Below, piece after piece: positions 6,930-12,818 of a stretch of DNA of 15,100 nucleotides (position 1 is its first letter; every line of letters starts with the position of its first letter). The stretch covers positions 1-15,100 of the forward strand of contig CAZDRB010000014.1 in assembly GCA_964507925.1 (NCBI GenBank), read 5' to 3'. A model generated the notes under the pieces. It was given only the letters and a program-made list of their open reading frames with translations, searched no databases and was not told the origin of the DNA. The DNA comes from CAZDRB01 sp964507925. Lineage in GTDB: Bacteria; Patescibacteriota; Microgenomatia; UBA1400; UBA12108. A program made the position numbers and the translations under genes.

Positions 6930-7490
6930 ATGAAGAGATATGTCCTGTCCCATGTCCCGATGAGCTTGGGGTACGCACTTCTGGTATTTTTGATCCGCGC
7001 GAACTGGAGAGCGCTTGAGCCTGCGGTTATTCTCAACTGGATGTACTGGGTTCTCGGGGTCTTGGTCGGGGTACTTGCGCTGTTTTTTGACCGTATTGCC
7101 TATACATTTAGCTATCCTCAGGAGCAACTTTCGCAGCACTTTAGCTGGTACTGGAAACAAAAAAAATATGGAGCTGCACTTGCGCTTCTTGATACGCGGC
7201 GCATGGAGCAGGAGAAGCTAACCTTCCGCTCTGCACTATTTATGGTGATCTGGGTGCCACTTGCGTTTTTTGCCTTGACCTCGACTGTAGGACTCTTTGG
7301 TAAAGGGGTAGTGATGGGGCTCATGCTCCATATCCTTGTCGACTCCTGGCGGATGCTCAAGATCTCGCCGCAGAGAGCGCACGTAAGGCTGTTCTGGATC
7401 ATCAAGCGCGTCGTGACGCCTGAGGAGAGGCAAGTGTTTTTGTGGGTGATGAGTGCGATATTTGTGGTTTTGAGTTTGTGGGTTAGGTAA
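6930..7490 (+). CDS. multi-span membrane protein of unknown function
   Basis: A 186-aa protein with predicted membrane helices near residues 10-27, 37-57, 100-120, 124-140 and 166-184. An amphipathic cytoplasmic-looking segment between (YPQEQLSQHFSWYWKQKKYGAALALLDTRRMEQEK) is rich in Gln, Trp and charges. I do not recognise the family. I choose ATG 6930 (MKRYVLSHVPMSLGY); an in-frame TTG at 6900 would only add a hydrophobic, poorly supported stretch that overlaps the probable promoter. It is separated from the ligase-MFS-small protein group by 37 nt and seems to have its own -10 box. Confidence 0.7.
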   Translation: MKRYVLSHVPMSLGYALLVFLIRANWRALEPAVILNWMYWVLGVLVGVLALFFDRIAYTFSYPQEQLSQHFSWYWKQKKYGAALALLDTRRMEQEKLTFRSALFMVIWVPLAFFALTSTVGLFGKGVVMGLMLHILVDSWRMLKISPQRAHVRLFWIIKRVVTPEERQVFLWVMSAIFVVLSLWVR

Positions 7491-7492
7491 TC

Positions 7493-7510
7493 GAACTCAG
7501 TTTCTTTACG
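7493..7510 (+). repeat. 18-bp dispersed repeat, copy 2
   Basis: GAACTCAGTTTCTTTACG is one base different from 3544-3561. GAACT (7493-7497) and AGTTC (7513-7517) also form an inverted repeat around it. It lies in the 88-nt gap before the CcdA-like gene. Confidence 0.4.
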
Positions 7511-7563
7511 TAAGTTCACAAAAAACATATCAGACTCGTTTTGTATTTGACCCGAGCGTACTG

Positions 7564-7572
7564 TGATAGGAT
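7564..7572 (+). promoter_or_regulatory. extended -10-like box for the CcdA-like gene
   Basis: TGA directly followed by TAGGAT, ending 6 nt before the ATG at 7579. TTGACC at 7547-7552 is only 14 bp from the hexamer, too close for a standard -35. This is compatible with a leaderless start, although GGGGA just before the ATG leaves some doubt. Confidence 0.35.
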
Positions 7573-7578
7573 TGGGGA

Positions 7579-8307
7579 ATGGCGACGGTTGAGTGCACCA
7601 GACTAGCGTGTTACTTGGAGGGCAAGGAAGATTTTTTGTCGTTTCCCATGATTACGATTGCGGGACTAGTGGACGGTATTAACCCCTGCGCAATCGGGAT
7701 GATGGTCATGCTCCTCGGGTATCTCCTCGTGTTTGTGAAAAAGCCGGAGAGAGTACTCAAGACCGGAATTTTGTATATCCTGACGGTGTTTTTTACTTAC
7801 TTGATAGTCGGGATCGGGCTGTACTCGGTGGTGTCGCAGTTTGACCTCTCGGCCGGGGCCTCGATCCTCAACTATGTGGTTGGGGGAGCGCTCATTATTG
7901 CGGGACTTATTCAATTTAAGGATTTTTTGGGGATTGAGCGTGGACCCCACCTCAGGATCCCGACGGCCTCGAAGGCAAGGTTGCAGAGCTTGATCGAGAA
8001 AGCCAGTTATCCAATGACGATAGTTCTCGGGATCCTCGTGACGCTACTTGAGACCCCGTGTTCCTTGCCAATATATGTTGGCACCGCAACAATTCTTGCC
8101 CAGTCGGGGATGCCGCTAGCTCTTGTCGGACTATATTTCCTTTATTACAATTTTCTCTTTGTTTTTCCCTTGATTGTAGTCTTGATTGTCATGAACCGTG
8201 GCCAGAAAATAGTCGAGATGAAGGAGTGGGAGCACAAGGCAAAGAGATGGATGCACCTAGGACTCGCTGTGGTATTATTCTTGATGGGCATATACTTGGT
8301 TATATAA
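7579..8307 (+). CDS. CcdA/DsbD-type membrane thiol-disulfide electron carrier
   Basis: A 242-aa protein with about six membrane helices and the two Cys that define the family: GINPCAIG (Cys37) at the start of the first helix and LLETPCSLP (Cys161) in the fourth. In DsbD/CcdA proteins this pair accepts electrons from cytoplasmic thioredoxin and passes them to extracytoplasmic redox proteins. Residues 1-25 before the first helix hold two more Cys (6 and 11) and look soluble, as in CPR relatives where a short Cys-containing segment precedes the LPxxT-like helix. This supports the start at 7579 rather than ATG 7648. The thioredoxin gene follows after 19 nt with its own Shine-Dalgarno, so the two are very likely one operon, a pairing that strengthens the call. 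Confidence 0.85.
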   Translation: MATVECTRLACYLEGKEDFLSFPMITIAGLVDGINPCAIGMMVMLLGYLLVFVKKPERVLKTGILYILTVFFTYLIVGIGLYSVVSQFDLSAGASILNYVVGGALIIAGLIQFKDFLGIERGPHLRIPTASKARLQSLIEKASYPMTIVLGILVTLLETPCSLPIYVGTATILAQSGMPLALVGLYFLYYNFLFVFPLIVVLIVMNRGQKIVEMKEWEHKAKRWMHLGLAVVLFLMGIYLVI

Positions 8308-8326
8308 ACTAGTTGAAAGGAGTTAT

Positions 8327-8653
8327 ATGGCAGGAGCAAATACACAGGTTTTTACTGACGACAACTTTGACGATCTGGTACTCAAGTCTGACAAGCCAGT
8401 CATGGTTGATTTTTGGGCGACGTGGTGCGGACCGTGCGTGATGGCGGGACCAGTCATTGACGAGCTTGCAACAGATTATCTTGGCAAGACCGTGATAGGT
8501 AAGTTAGATGTCGACGCAAACCAGGCGACAGCGCAGAAGTATAACGTCATGAGTATTCCGACCGTCGTGCTATTTAAAGACGGCAAGGAAGTTGCGCGCA
8601 AAGTCGGGTTTGCCGGTAGGCCGATGTATGAGAATCTGTTAAAAATGGCTTAA
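8327..8653 (+). CDS. trxA: thioredoxin
   Basis: A 108-aa single-domain cytoplasmic thioredoxin that reduces protein disulfides. The active site WCGPC is at residues 33-37 after VMVDFWAT, and the cis-Pro loop SIPTVVLFKDGKE has Pro78. KLDVDANQATAQKYNV is the usual beta3/alpha3 region. The length is normal. A strong Shine-Dalgarno AAAGGAG (8316-8322) lies 4 nt before the ATG, unlike several neighbours. It is downstream of a CcdA-like protein and upstream of thioredoxin reductase, so it probably carries electrons from the reductase to both cytoplasmic targets and the membrane carrier. Confidence 0.96.
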   Translation: MAGANTQVFTDDNFDDLVLKSDKPVMVDFWATWCGPCVMAGPVIDELATDYLGKTVIGKLDVDANQATAQKYNVMSIPTVVLFKDGKEVARKVGFAGRPMYENLLKMA

Positions 8654-8659
8654 AGGCTA

Positions 8660-8772
8660 TTGAGCGTGCAAACATCTTTTTGTAAAACCGGCATAAATTT
8701 CTGGTGAAATTTTGCCTTTGACTCGGCTACCCGCCTGCGAATAATTTTTAAAAAGACGTATTGCCCGCTCAA
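8660..8772 (+). other. structured intergenic element between trx and trxB
   Basis: The arms TTGAGCGTGCAA (8660-8671) and TTGCCCGCTCAA (8761-8772) are complementary at 11 of 12 positions. Pairing continues inward after a small internal loop with TCTTTTT (8675-8681) and AAAAAGA (8750-8756). A second hairpin inside, AAATTTC (8695-8701) / GAAATTT (8706-8712) with a 4-nt loop, is perfect. It has no tRNA T-loop and no SRP or 6S RNA signature that I recognise. It may be a 3' UTR stabilising or processing structure, an attenuator, or a small RNA. Confidence 0.4.
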
Positions 8773-8808
8773 GTAATAATTATGCGATAAAGATACCTGA
8801 ATTTGTTC

Positions 8809-8814
8809 TATAAT
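8809..8814 (+). promoter_or_regulatory. -10 box of trxB, probable leaderless start
   Basis: A consensus TATAAT lies 8 nt before the trxB ATG at 8823. There is no Shine-Dalgarno in between and no obvious -35 at 17 bp. The transcript would begin about at the ATG. Confidence 0.5.
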
Positions 8815-8822
8815 TGAATCTT

Positions 8823-9746
8823 ATGAAACACAAAGTAGCTATCATCGGAACGGGACCAGCAGGATACTCCGCAGGGATCTATACCGCGCGAGCTGAACTC
8901 AAGCCTATTATTTTTGCTGGTAGCGAGCCTGGTGGTCAACTCATGAAAACGACCGAGGTCGAGAACTACCCTGGATTCCCAGAGGGGATAGAGGGGCCGA
9001 AGCTCATGAGCGCGATGCAGAATCAGGCAACTCGATTTGGAGCTGAGCTAGTTTGGGAGACAGTCCTTCGCTTACGCCTCGGACCGGCAGGTTGTTTTGT
9101 TCTAGAAACGGATGCTGGGTCAAAATACGAGGCGGAGAGCGTGATCCTCTCTATGGGCGCAAGGCCAAAAATGATGGGAATAGGTGAGGATAAATACTGG
9201 GGTCGCGGATTTTCGACGTGCGCAGTGTGTGACGCGGCATTTTACCGGGGCAAGAATGTGTATGTGGTTGGAGGAGGGGATAGTGCGATCGAGGACGCCT
9301 GGGCCTTGACCAAGTTTGCGAGCTCGGTCACGATGCTTGTACGGGGCGAGGAGTTCCGGGCGAGCCGCGCGATGCAAAAGAGAGTTCTCGATAATCCTGA
9401 CAAGATCAAGGTGATGTGGAAGACGAGCCTTAAAGAGATCAAGGGGGAGCGAGTCGAGAAGCTAGTAATAGACACCGCTGGACAGGTGCAAGAGGTCGAG
9501 GCCGAAGGATTATTCTTTGCGATTGGTCACGAGCCGGCAACTGGATTTTTGGATGGTAGTGGGGTTGAGCTCGACGAACGCGGATATGTAAAAGTCGGAT
9601 TTGAAATCCCATCGATGACCTCAGTACCAGGCGTGTTTGCTGGAGGTGACTGTGTGGATCACCGCTACCGCCAGGCAGTGACAGCGGCTGGGCTCGGGGT
9701 GATGGCAGCTCTCGACGCCGAGCGGTGGCTTGAGCGAAGTAAGTAG
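8823..9746 (+). CDS. trxB: thioredoxin reductase (NADPH, FAD)
   Basis: It transfers electrons from NADPH through FAD and a redox disulfide to thioredoxin. FAD-binding GTGPAG is at residues 9-14, EPGGQLMKTTEVENYPGF at 35-52, the redox-active CAVC at 133-136, NADPH-binding GGGDSA at 150-155 with RASRAM at 179-184, and the C-terminal FAD motif FAGGDCVDHRYRQAVTAAG at 272-290. The length of 307 aa is normal for the low-molecular-weight bacterial enzyme. The usual HRRD at the NADP phosphate site is VRGE, with a single Arg kept, which could alter cofactor preference. I choose ATG 8823; an in-frame TTG at 8814 overlaps the -10 box and adds only three residues. Confidence 0.95.
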   Translation: MKHKVAIIGTGPAGYSAGIYTARAELKPIIFAGSEPGGQLMKTTEVENYPGFPEGIEGPKLMSAMQNQATRFGAELVWETVLRLRLGPAGCFVLETDAGSKYEAESVILSMGARPKMMGIGEDKYWGRGFSTCAVCDAAFYRGKNVYVVGGGDSAIEDAWALTKFASSVTMLVRGEEFRASRAMQKRVLDNPDKIKVMWKTSLKEIKGERVEKLVIDTAGQVQEVEAEGLFFAIGHEPATGFLDGSGVELDERGYVKVGFEIPSMTSVPGVFAGGDCVDHRYRQAVTAAGLGVMAALDAERWLERSK

Positions 9747-9782
9747 TGTATTATGAGTAAGTTATAAACAGGAGAGATTTTT

Positions 9783-10493
9783 ATGAAACAGTCGATCATG
9801 AATACGGCAATGGTTATCCTTTTGGTAGTAGGTGCCTACCTCCTCGGAACTTATAAAACAAAAGTAGAATATCTGGAAAAGGGAGTTGGACTTGGAGCAG
9901 GAGTACCTACGGCACAAGCGCCAGCTGTCGAGGAAAAGACCGTGCTTAGCGACGACGAGTGGAACAAGGTTCTTGAGAACCCGGTTTATGCCAAAGGAGA
10001 AGAAGGAGCTAAAGTGACGATTGTTGAGTTTACCGATTTTCAGTGTCCTTTTTGTAAGCGTTATGTAGATGAGACTTATGACCTAATTCTCAAGAACTAT
10101 GTCGAGACTGGCAAGGCTCGATATCTGTACCGTGATCTTCCCCTTGATTTTCATGTAAACGCCGAGGCAGCTGCGGTTGCTGCAAGGTGTAGCGTGGCAG
10201 GTGGCAAGTTTGATGCAATGCACGCTGAACTATTTGCTAATCAAGACGCATGGGGGGCACTGCCTGATCCGACCGAGACTTTTGTAGGATACGCTGTAAA
10301 GGTAGGGCTCGCCCAGGACAGCTTTAGAACCTGTTTGGGATCGGCAGAAATCAAGAGTGCAGTGCAAGCTGACCTCGCACTAGCCAACCAGGTAGGGGCG
10401 ACGGGCACCCCAACATTTATCATCAATGGTCAAGTTCTCGTGGGCGCTCAGCCATACTCGAGTTTCGAAGCCTTGATCGAGAGTCAGCTCTAA
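9783..10493 (+). CDS. membrane-anchored DsbA-like thiol-disulfide oxidoreductase
   Basis: A 236-aa protein with an N-terminal membrane anchor (residues 6-23), a 40-residue linker and a DsbA/thioredoxin-like domain facing the outside. The active site is CPFC (Cys88, Cys91) after VTIVEFTDFQ; the cis-Pro loop is GTPTFIING (Pro210). A second Cys pair (Cys136, Cys184) in the helical insert is typical of this subfamily and may form a structural or relay disulfide. RDLPLDFH is the conserved segment after the central strand. It probably introduces or shuffles disulfides in exported proteins. A good Shine-Dalgarno AGGAG (9770-9774) is 8 nt from the ATG, and trxB ends 36 nt upstream, so it is likely co-transcribed. 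Confidence 0.9.
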   Translation: MKQSIMNTAMVILLVVGAYLLGTYKTKVEYLEKGVGLGAGVPTAQAPAVEEKTVLSDDEWNKVLENPVYAKGEEGAKVTIVEFTDFQCPFCKRYVDETYDLILKNYVETGKARYLYRDLPLDFHVNAEAAAVAARCSVAGGKFDAMHAELFANQDAWGALPDPTETFVGYAVKVGLAQDSFRTCLGSAEIKSAVQADLALANQVGATGTPTFIINGQVLVGAQPYSSFEALIESQL

Positions 10494-10522
10494 AAGACTA
10501 GTGAGCTGGATCCGATCTATTT

Positions 10523-10531
10523 TGATATAAT
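10523..10531 (+). promoter_or_regulatory. extended -10 box of the 7TM gene, probable leaderless start
   Basis: TGA directly followed by the perfect hexamer TATAAT (10526-10531). The ATG at 10539 follows after 7 nt with no Shine-Dalgarno. There is no matching -35. This marks a new transcription unit after the redox genes. Confidence 0.55.
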
Positions 10532-10538
10532 ACTTCTC

Positions 10539-11420
10539 ATGAAGAAAATAGTATTTTTCCTGAGCCTTTTTTTCGTAATTTTATCTCCTATTTCGGCACA
10601 AGAACAGGAGATTGCAAGCGAGAGCGCTGAGGCGACTGCCTCGAGCATTGTCGAGCGACGAGTTGAGGAAAAAACTGACCTGACTCAGCCAACGTCCGAG
10701 GTCAAGAGCAAACTCGAGCGAGTGCTACTCGACAATCCTGTGGGTGAGCTGAGGTGGCACAATTTTTTGCGCTACGGGATAACTGAGGCCGTCAAAAATG
10801 GGGTGCCAGTCAATACTGTTGTGCTTGTGCTCTTGTTTCCCCTAGTTGTTGCGATCGTAACTGCCGCTAGGCATCTAATCGGAATCCGAGGGGCGGGGAT
10901 ACTTATTCCGGCTCTGCTTGCAGTTGCGTTTGTTGCGACCGGAATCTGGGCAGGCGTCCTCATGTTTGTGACGATACTCTTTGTGACCATGGTCGGCAAG
11001 ACCGCGCTCAAGCGTCTCAAGCTCCAGTATTTGCCCCGGGTATCACTTCTTCTCTGGGTAGTTTCGGCTGGGGTGTTTGTGACGATGTTTTTGGCTTCCA
11101 TCTGGAACTTTAATCAAGTTGTGACGGTCGGAATTTTTCCAATCTTGATTCTCATGCTACTCTCGGAGACGTTTATTGATATGCAGGCGGGCAGATCAGG
11201 AGGAGAGGCTAGGTCATTTATTTTGCAGACATTTGTACTCGCGATGATTTCGTCTTTGATCTTGGGATCTGGTTATGTACAAGAGTCACTCCTCCTTTGG
11301 CCTGAGGCAATATTCTTTGGGGTGGCGGTGTTTGATATCTTTATGGGACGGTATACCGGACTGAGGCTATCAGAATACTTGATGTATCGCGGAATTGTCA
11401 AAGAAGACGAAGAGGAGTGA
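10539..11420 (+). CDS. 7TM protein of the transglutaminase-associated type
   Basis: A 293-aa protein with a signal peptide (MKKIVFFLSLFFVILSPISA, cleavage near Ala20), an extracytoplasmic acidic/helical segment (21-85) and seven membrane helices (about 90-109, 115-131, 134-151, 167-186, 193-211, 227-244 and 251-268). The segments IRGAGILIPALLAVAF (116-131), FIDMQAGRSGGEAR (212-225) and RYTGLRLSEYLMYR (271-284) match what I know of the 7TM domain usually fused to an inactive transglutaminase (Pfam 7TM_transglut). The transglutaminase-like part is absent here; only a 65-residue leader remains. In proteobacteria that protein is encoded next to an alpha-L-glutamate-ligase-related ATP-grasp protein and a RimK-type protease, exactly as the next gene encodes here. 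The role is unknown; it could move or hold a peptide product at the membrane. Confidence 0.75.
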   Translation: MKKIVFFLSLFFVILSPISAQEQEIASESAEATASSIVERRVEEKTDLTQPTSEVKSKLERVLLDNPVGELRWHNFLRYGITEAVKNGVPVNTVVLVLLFPLVVAIVTAARHLIGIRGAGILIPALLAVAFVATGIWAGVLMFVTILFVTMVGKTALKRLKLQYLPRVSLLLWVVSAGVFVTMFLASIWNFNQVVTVGIFPILILMLLSETFIDMQAGRSGGEARSFILQTFVLAMISSLILGSGYVQESLLLWPEAIFFGVAVFDIFMGRYTGLRLSEYLMYRGIVKEDEEE

Positions 11421-11481
11421 GGAAGGGGAGAGTAATTTAGTAATCTAGGAAATAGGAATACAAAAATTAGGAAGAGCAGAA
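11421..11481 (+). other. A/T-rich low-complexity spacer before the ATP-grasp gene
   Basis: AGTAATCTAG at 11439-11448 and nearby GGAAATAG also occur at 2101-2116, downstream of fic, in similarly A/T-rich sequence built of TAGGAAT/TAGTAAT words. It ends with AGGAAG (11469-11474), a usable Shine-Dalgarno 7 nt before ATG 11482. Confidence 0.35.
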
Positions 11482-12816
11482 ATGAAAATCAGAGACGTAC
11501 TTGGACTAAATTCGCGCAACCATCTCTATACCTCGGTGTATAACACGAGAAAAGGTAAGCGGATCGCCAATTCCAAACTCTTGACCAAAAAAACGCTCAA
11601 GCGAGCCAAGGTACGAGTACCCCAGACTTTTGCGGTCATCAAGGACATGGAGTCTCTCGAGAGATTTGATTTTCTGAGATTGCCCTCGGATTTTGTGGTC
11701 AAGCCGAACCAGGGGCTTGGAGGCGAGGGGATCATCGTGATTGAAAAACAAGGCGAGTATGCGGGAGAGTGGGTAGATTCCCAGGGAACAGTTTGGAGTA
11801 TTGCGGACTTACGACTACATATTGGTGATATTTTAGCCGGGAGATACTCGATTGATGACGCTGCCGACATTGCCTATATAGAGGAGCGGGTAAGGGTGCA
11901 CCCGGTATTTGAAAAGTATAGCTATCACGGGACGCCGGACATTCGCGTCATTGTTTTTAACAAGATCCCAGTCATGAGCTATGTCAGGCTCCCGACCGAG
12001 GAGTCAGGGGGGCGCGCTAATCTATTTCAAGGAGCGGCCGCGGTCGGAATTGATATCGCAACTGGGGTTACAACTTACGGAGTGTATCACGCTAAGCCGA
12101 CCGAGTTTTTCCCTGGATCTAGGCGCAAGTTAGCTAATATTCAAGTCCCTCATTGGGAGACAATACTTGAGACCGCGATCAAGGCAAGTGAAGCCATAGG
12201 ACTCGGGTATATGGCGTCTGACATTGTGCTGCAACCAATGTCAGAAATAACCAATAATCAAGTTCCAAATTCCAAACAGGGAGCAGAAGAAAAAGCGGCG
12301 GTGCCGATGGTGCTTGAGGTAAACGCCCAGCCGGGACTAAAAATCCAGATAGCGAACCGCGCGGGACTACTTGAGCGACTAGCTAGAGTCAAGGGACTCA
12401 AAGTCCTGTCGGTTAGGCATGGAATCAGGATTGCTCAGGCTCTGTTTGCGGATCCCAAGCTAGTTGAGCGGGGGATAGGGCGAAAGACCGTCACGTCTTT
12501 TGAGGAAGTTGAGGTGTCAGGACATAACGGCAAGAAAATGACGATCAAAGCGAAGATAGATACGGGAGCCGATGGGTCGAGTCTGGACCGCGAGCTTGCA
12601 GAGGAGCTCGGACTACTTGAGCCAGACAACATTCTTTATTATGACTATTTCCGTAATGCTAATGGAAGAAGGAAGCGCGAGATAGTGGGAGTAACATTTG
12701 TCATGGCAGGACGAAAACTCAAGACGCAGGTCTCGATTGCGGACAGGTCACGTCTCACGGCGAAGATGCTAATTGGCAAGCGAGATCTCAAACAATTTGC
12801 AGTGGTTGTGGAGTAA
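11482..12816 (+). CDS. ATP-grasp amide ligase fused to a DTGA (RimK-associated) protease domain
   Basis: Residues about 1-325 form an ATP-grasp ligase of the alpha-L-glutamate-ligase-related type: FVVKPNQGLGGEGIIVIE (71-88) is the nucleotide-binding strand-loop, DIRVIVFNKIPVMSYVRLP (153-171) the central strands, and VLEVNAQPGLKIQIAN (277-292) the metal-binding region (Glu279, Asn281). Such enzymes activate a carboxylate with ATP and join it to an amine, often adding amino acids to peptides or proteins. Residues about 340-444 form a small beta domain with KAKIDTGADGSSLD (357-369) and MLIGKRDL (429-436), the signature of the RimK-associated protease family, related in fold to retropepsins. The two are normally separate genes; here they are one chain. 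Residues about 253-274 are an insert (ITNNQVPNSKQ). The 7TM gene precedes it by 61 nt and mnmA starts 2 nt after it. Confidence 0.85.
   Translation: MKIRDVLGLNSRNHLYTSVYNTRKGKRIANSKLLTKKTLKRAKVRVPQTFAVIKDMESLERFDFLRLPSDFVVKPNQGLGGEGIIVIEKQGEYAGEWVDSQGTVWSIADLRLHIGDILAGRYSIDDAADIAYIEERVRVHPVFEKYSYHGTPDIRVIVFNKIPVMSYVRLPTEESGGRANLFQGAAAVGIDIATGVTTYGVYHAKPTEFFPGSRRKLANIQVPHWETILETAIKASEAIGLGYMASDIVLQPMSEITNNQVPNSKQGAEEKAAVPMVLEVNAQPGLKIQIANRAGLLERLARVKGLKVLSVRHGIRIAQALFADPKLVERGIGRKTVTSFEEVEVSGHNGKKMTIKAKIDTGADGSSLDRELAEELGLLEPDNILYYDYFRNANGRRKREIVGVTFVMAGRKLKTQVSIADRSRLTAKMLIGKRDLKQFAVVVE
12232..12306 (+). repeat. in-frame low-complexity insert in the ATP-grasp gene
   Basis: A/C-rich sequence (12245-12277) contains CCAATAATC and the near-tandem words GTTCCAAA / ATTCCAAA, encoding an Asn/Gln/Ser-rich peptide between the SDIVL strand and the conserved VLEVNAQPG strand, where relatives have a short turn. 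The frame is preserved. Borders are estimated. Confidence 0.5.
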
Positions 12817-12818
12817 GT

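Noticed and set aside
8660..8772. tRNA, SRP RNA or 6S RNA
   Set aside because: There is no T-loop, anticodon arm or CCA-type end, no SRP apical-loop signature, and the size does not fit a tRNA. Kept only as an unassigned structured element.
8814..8822. TTG start for trxB three codons upstream
   Set aside because: It overlaps the last base of the TATAAT box, lacks a Shine-Dalgarno, and the family normally begins directly with the MKHKVAIIGTGPAG-type strand at ATG 8823.
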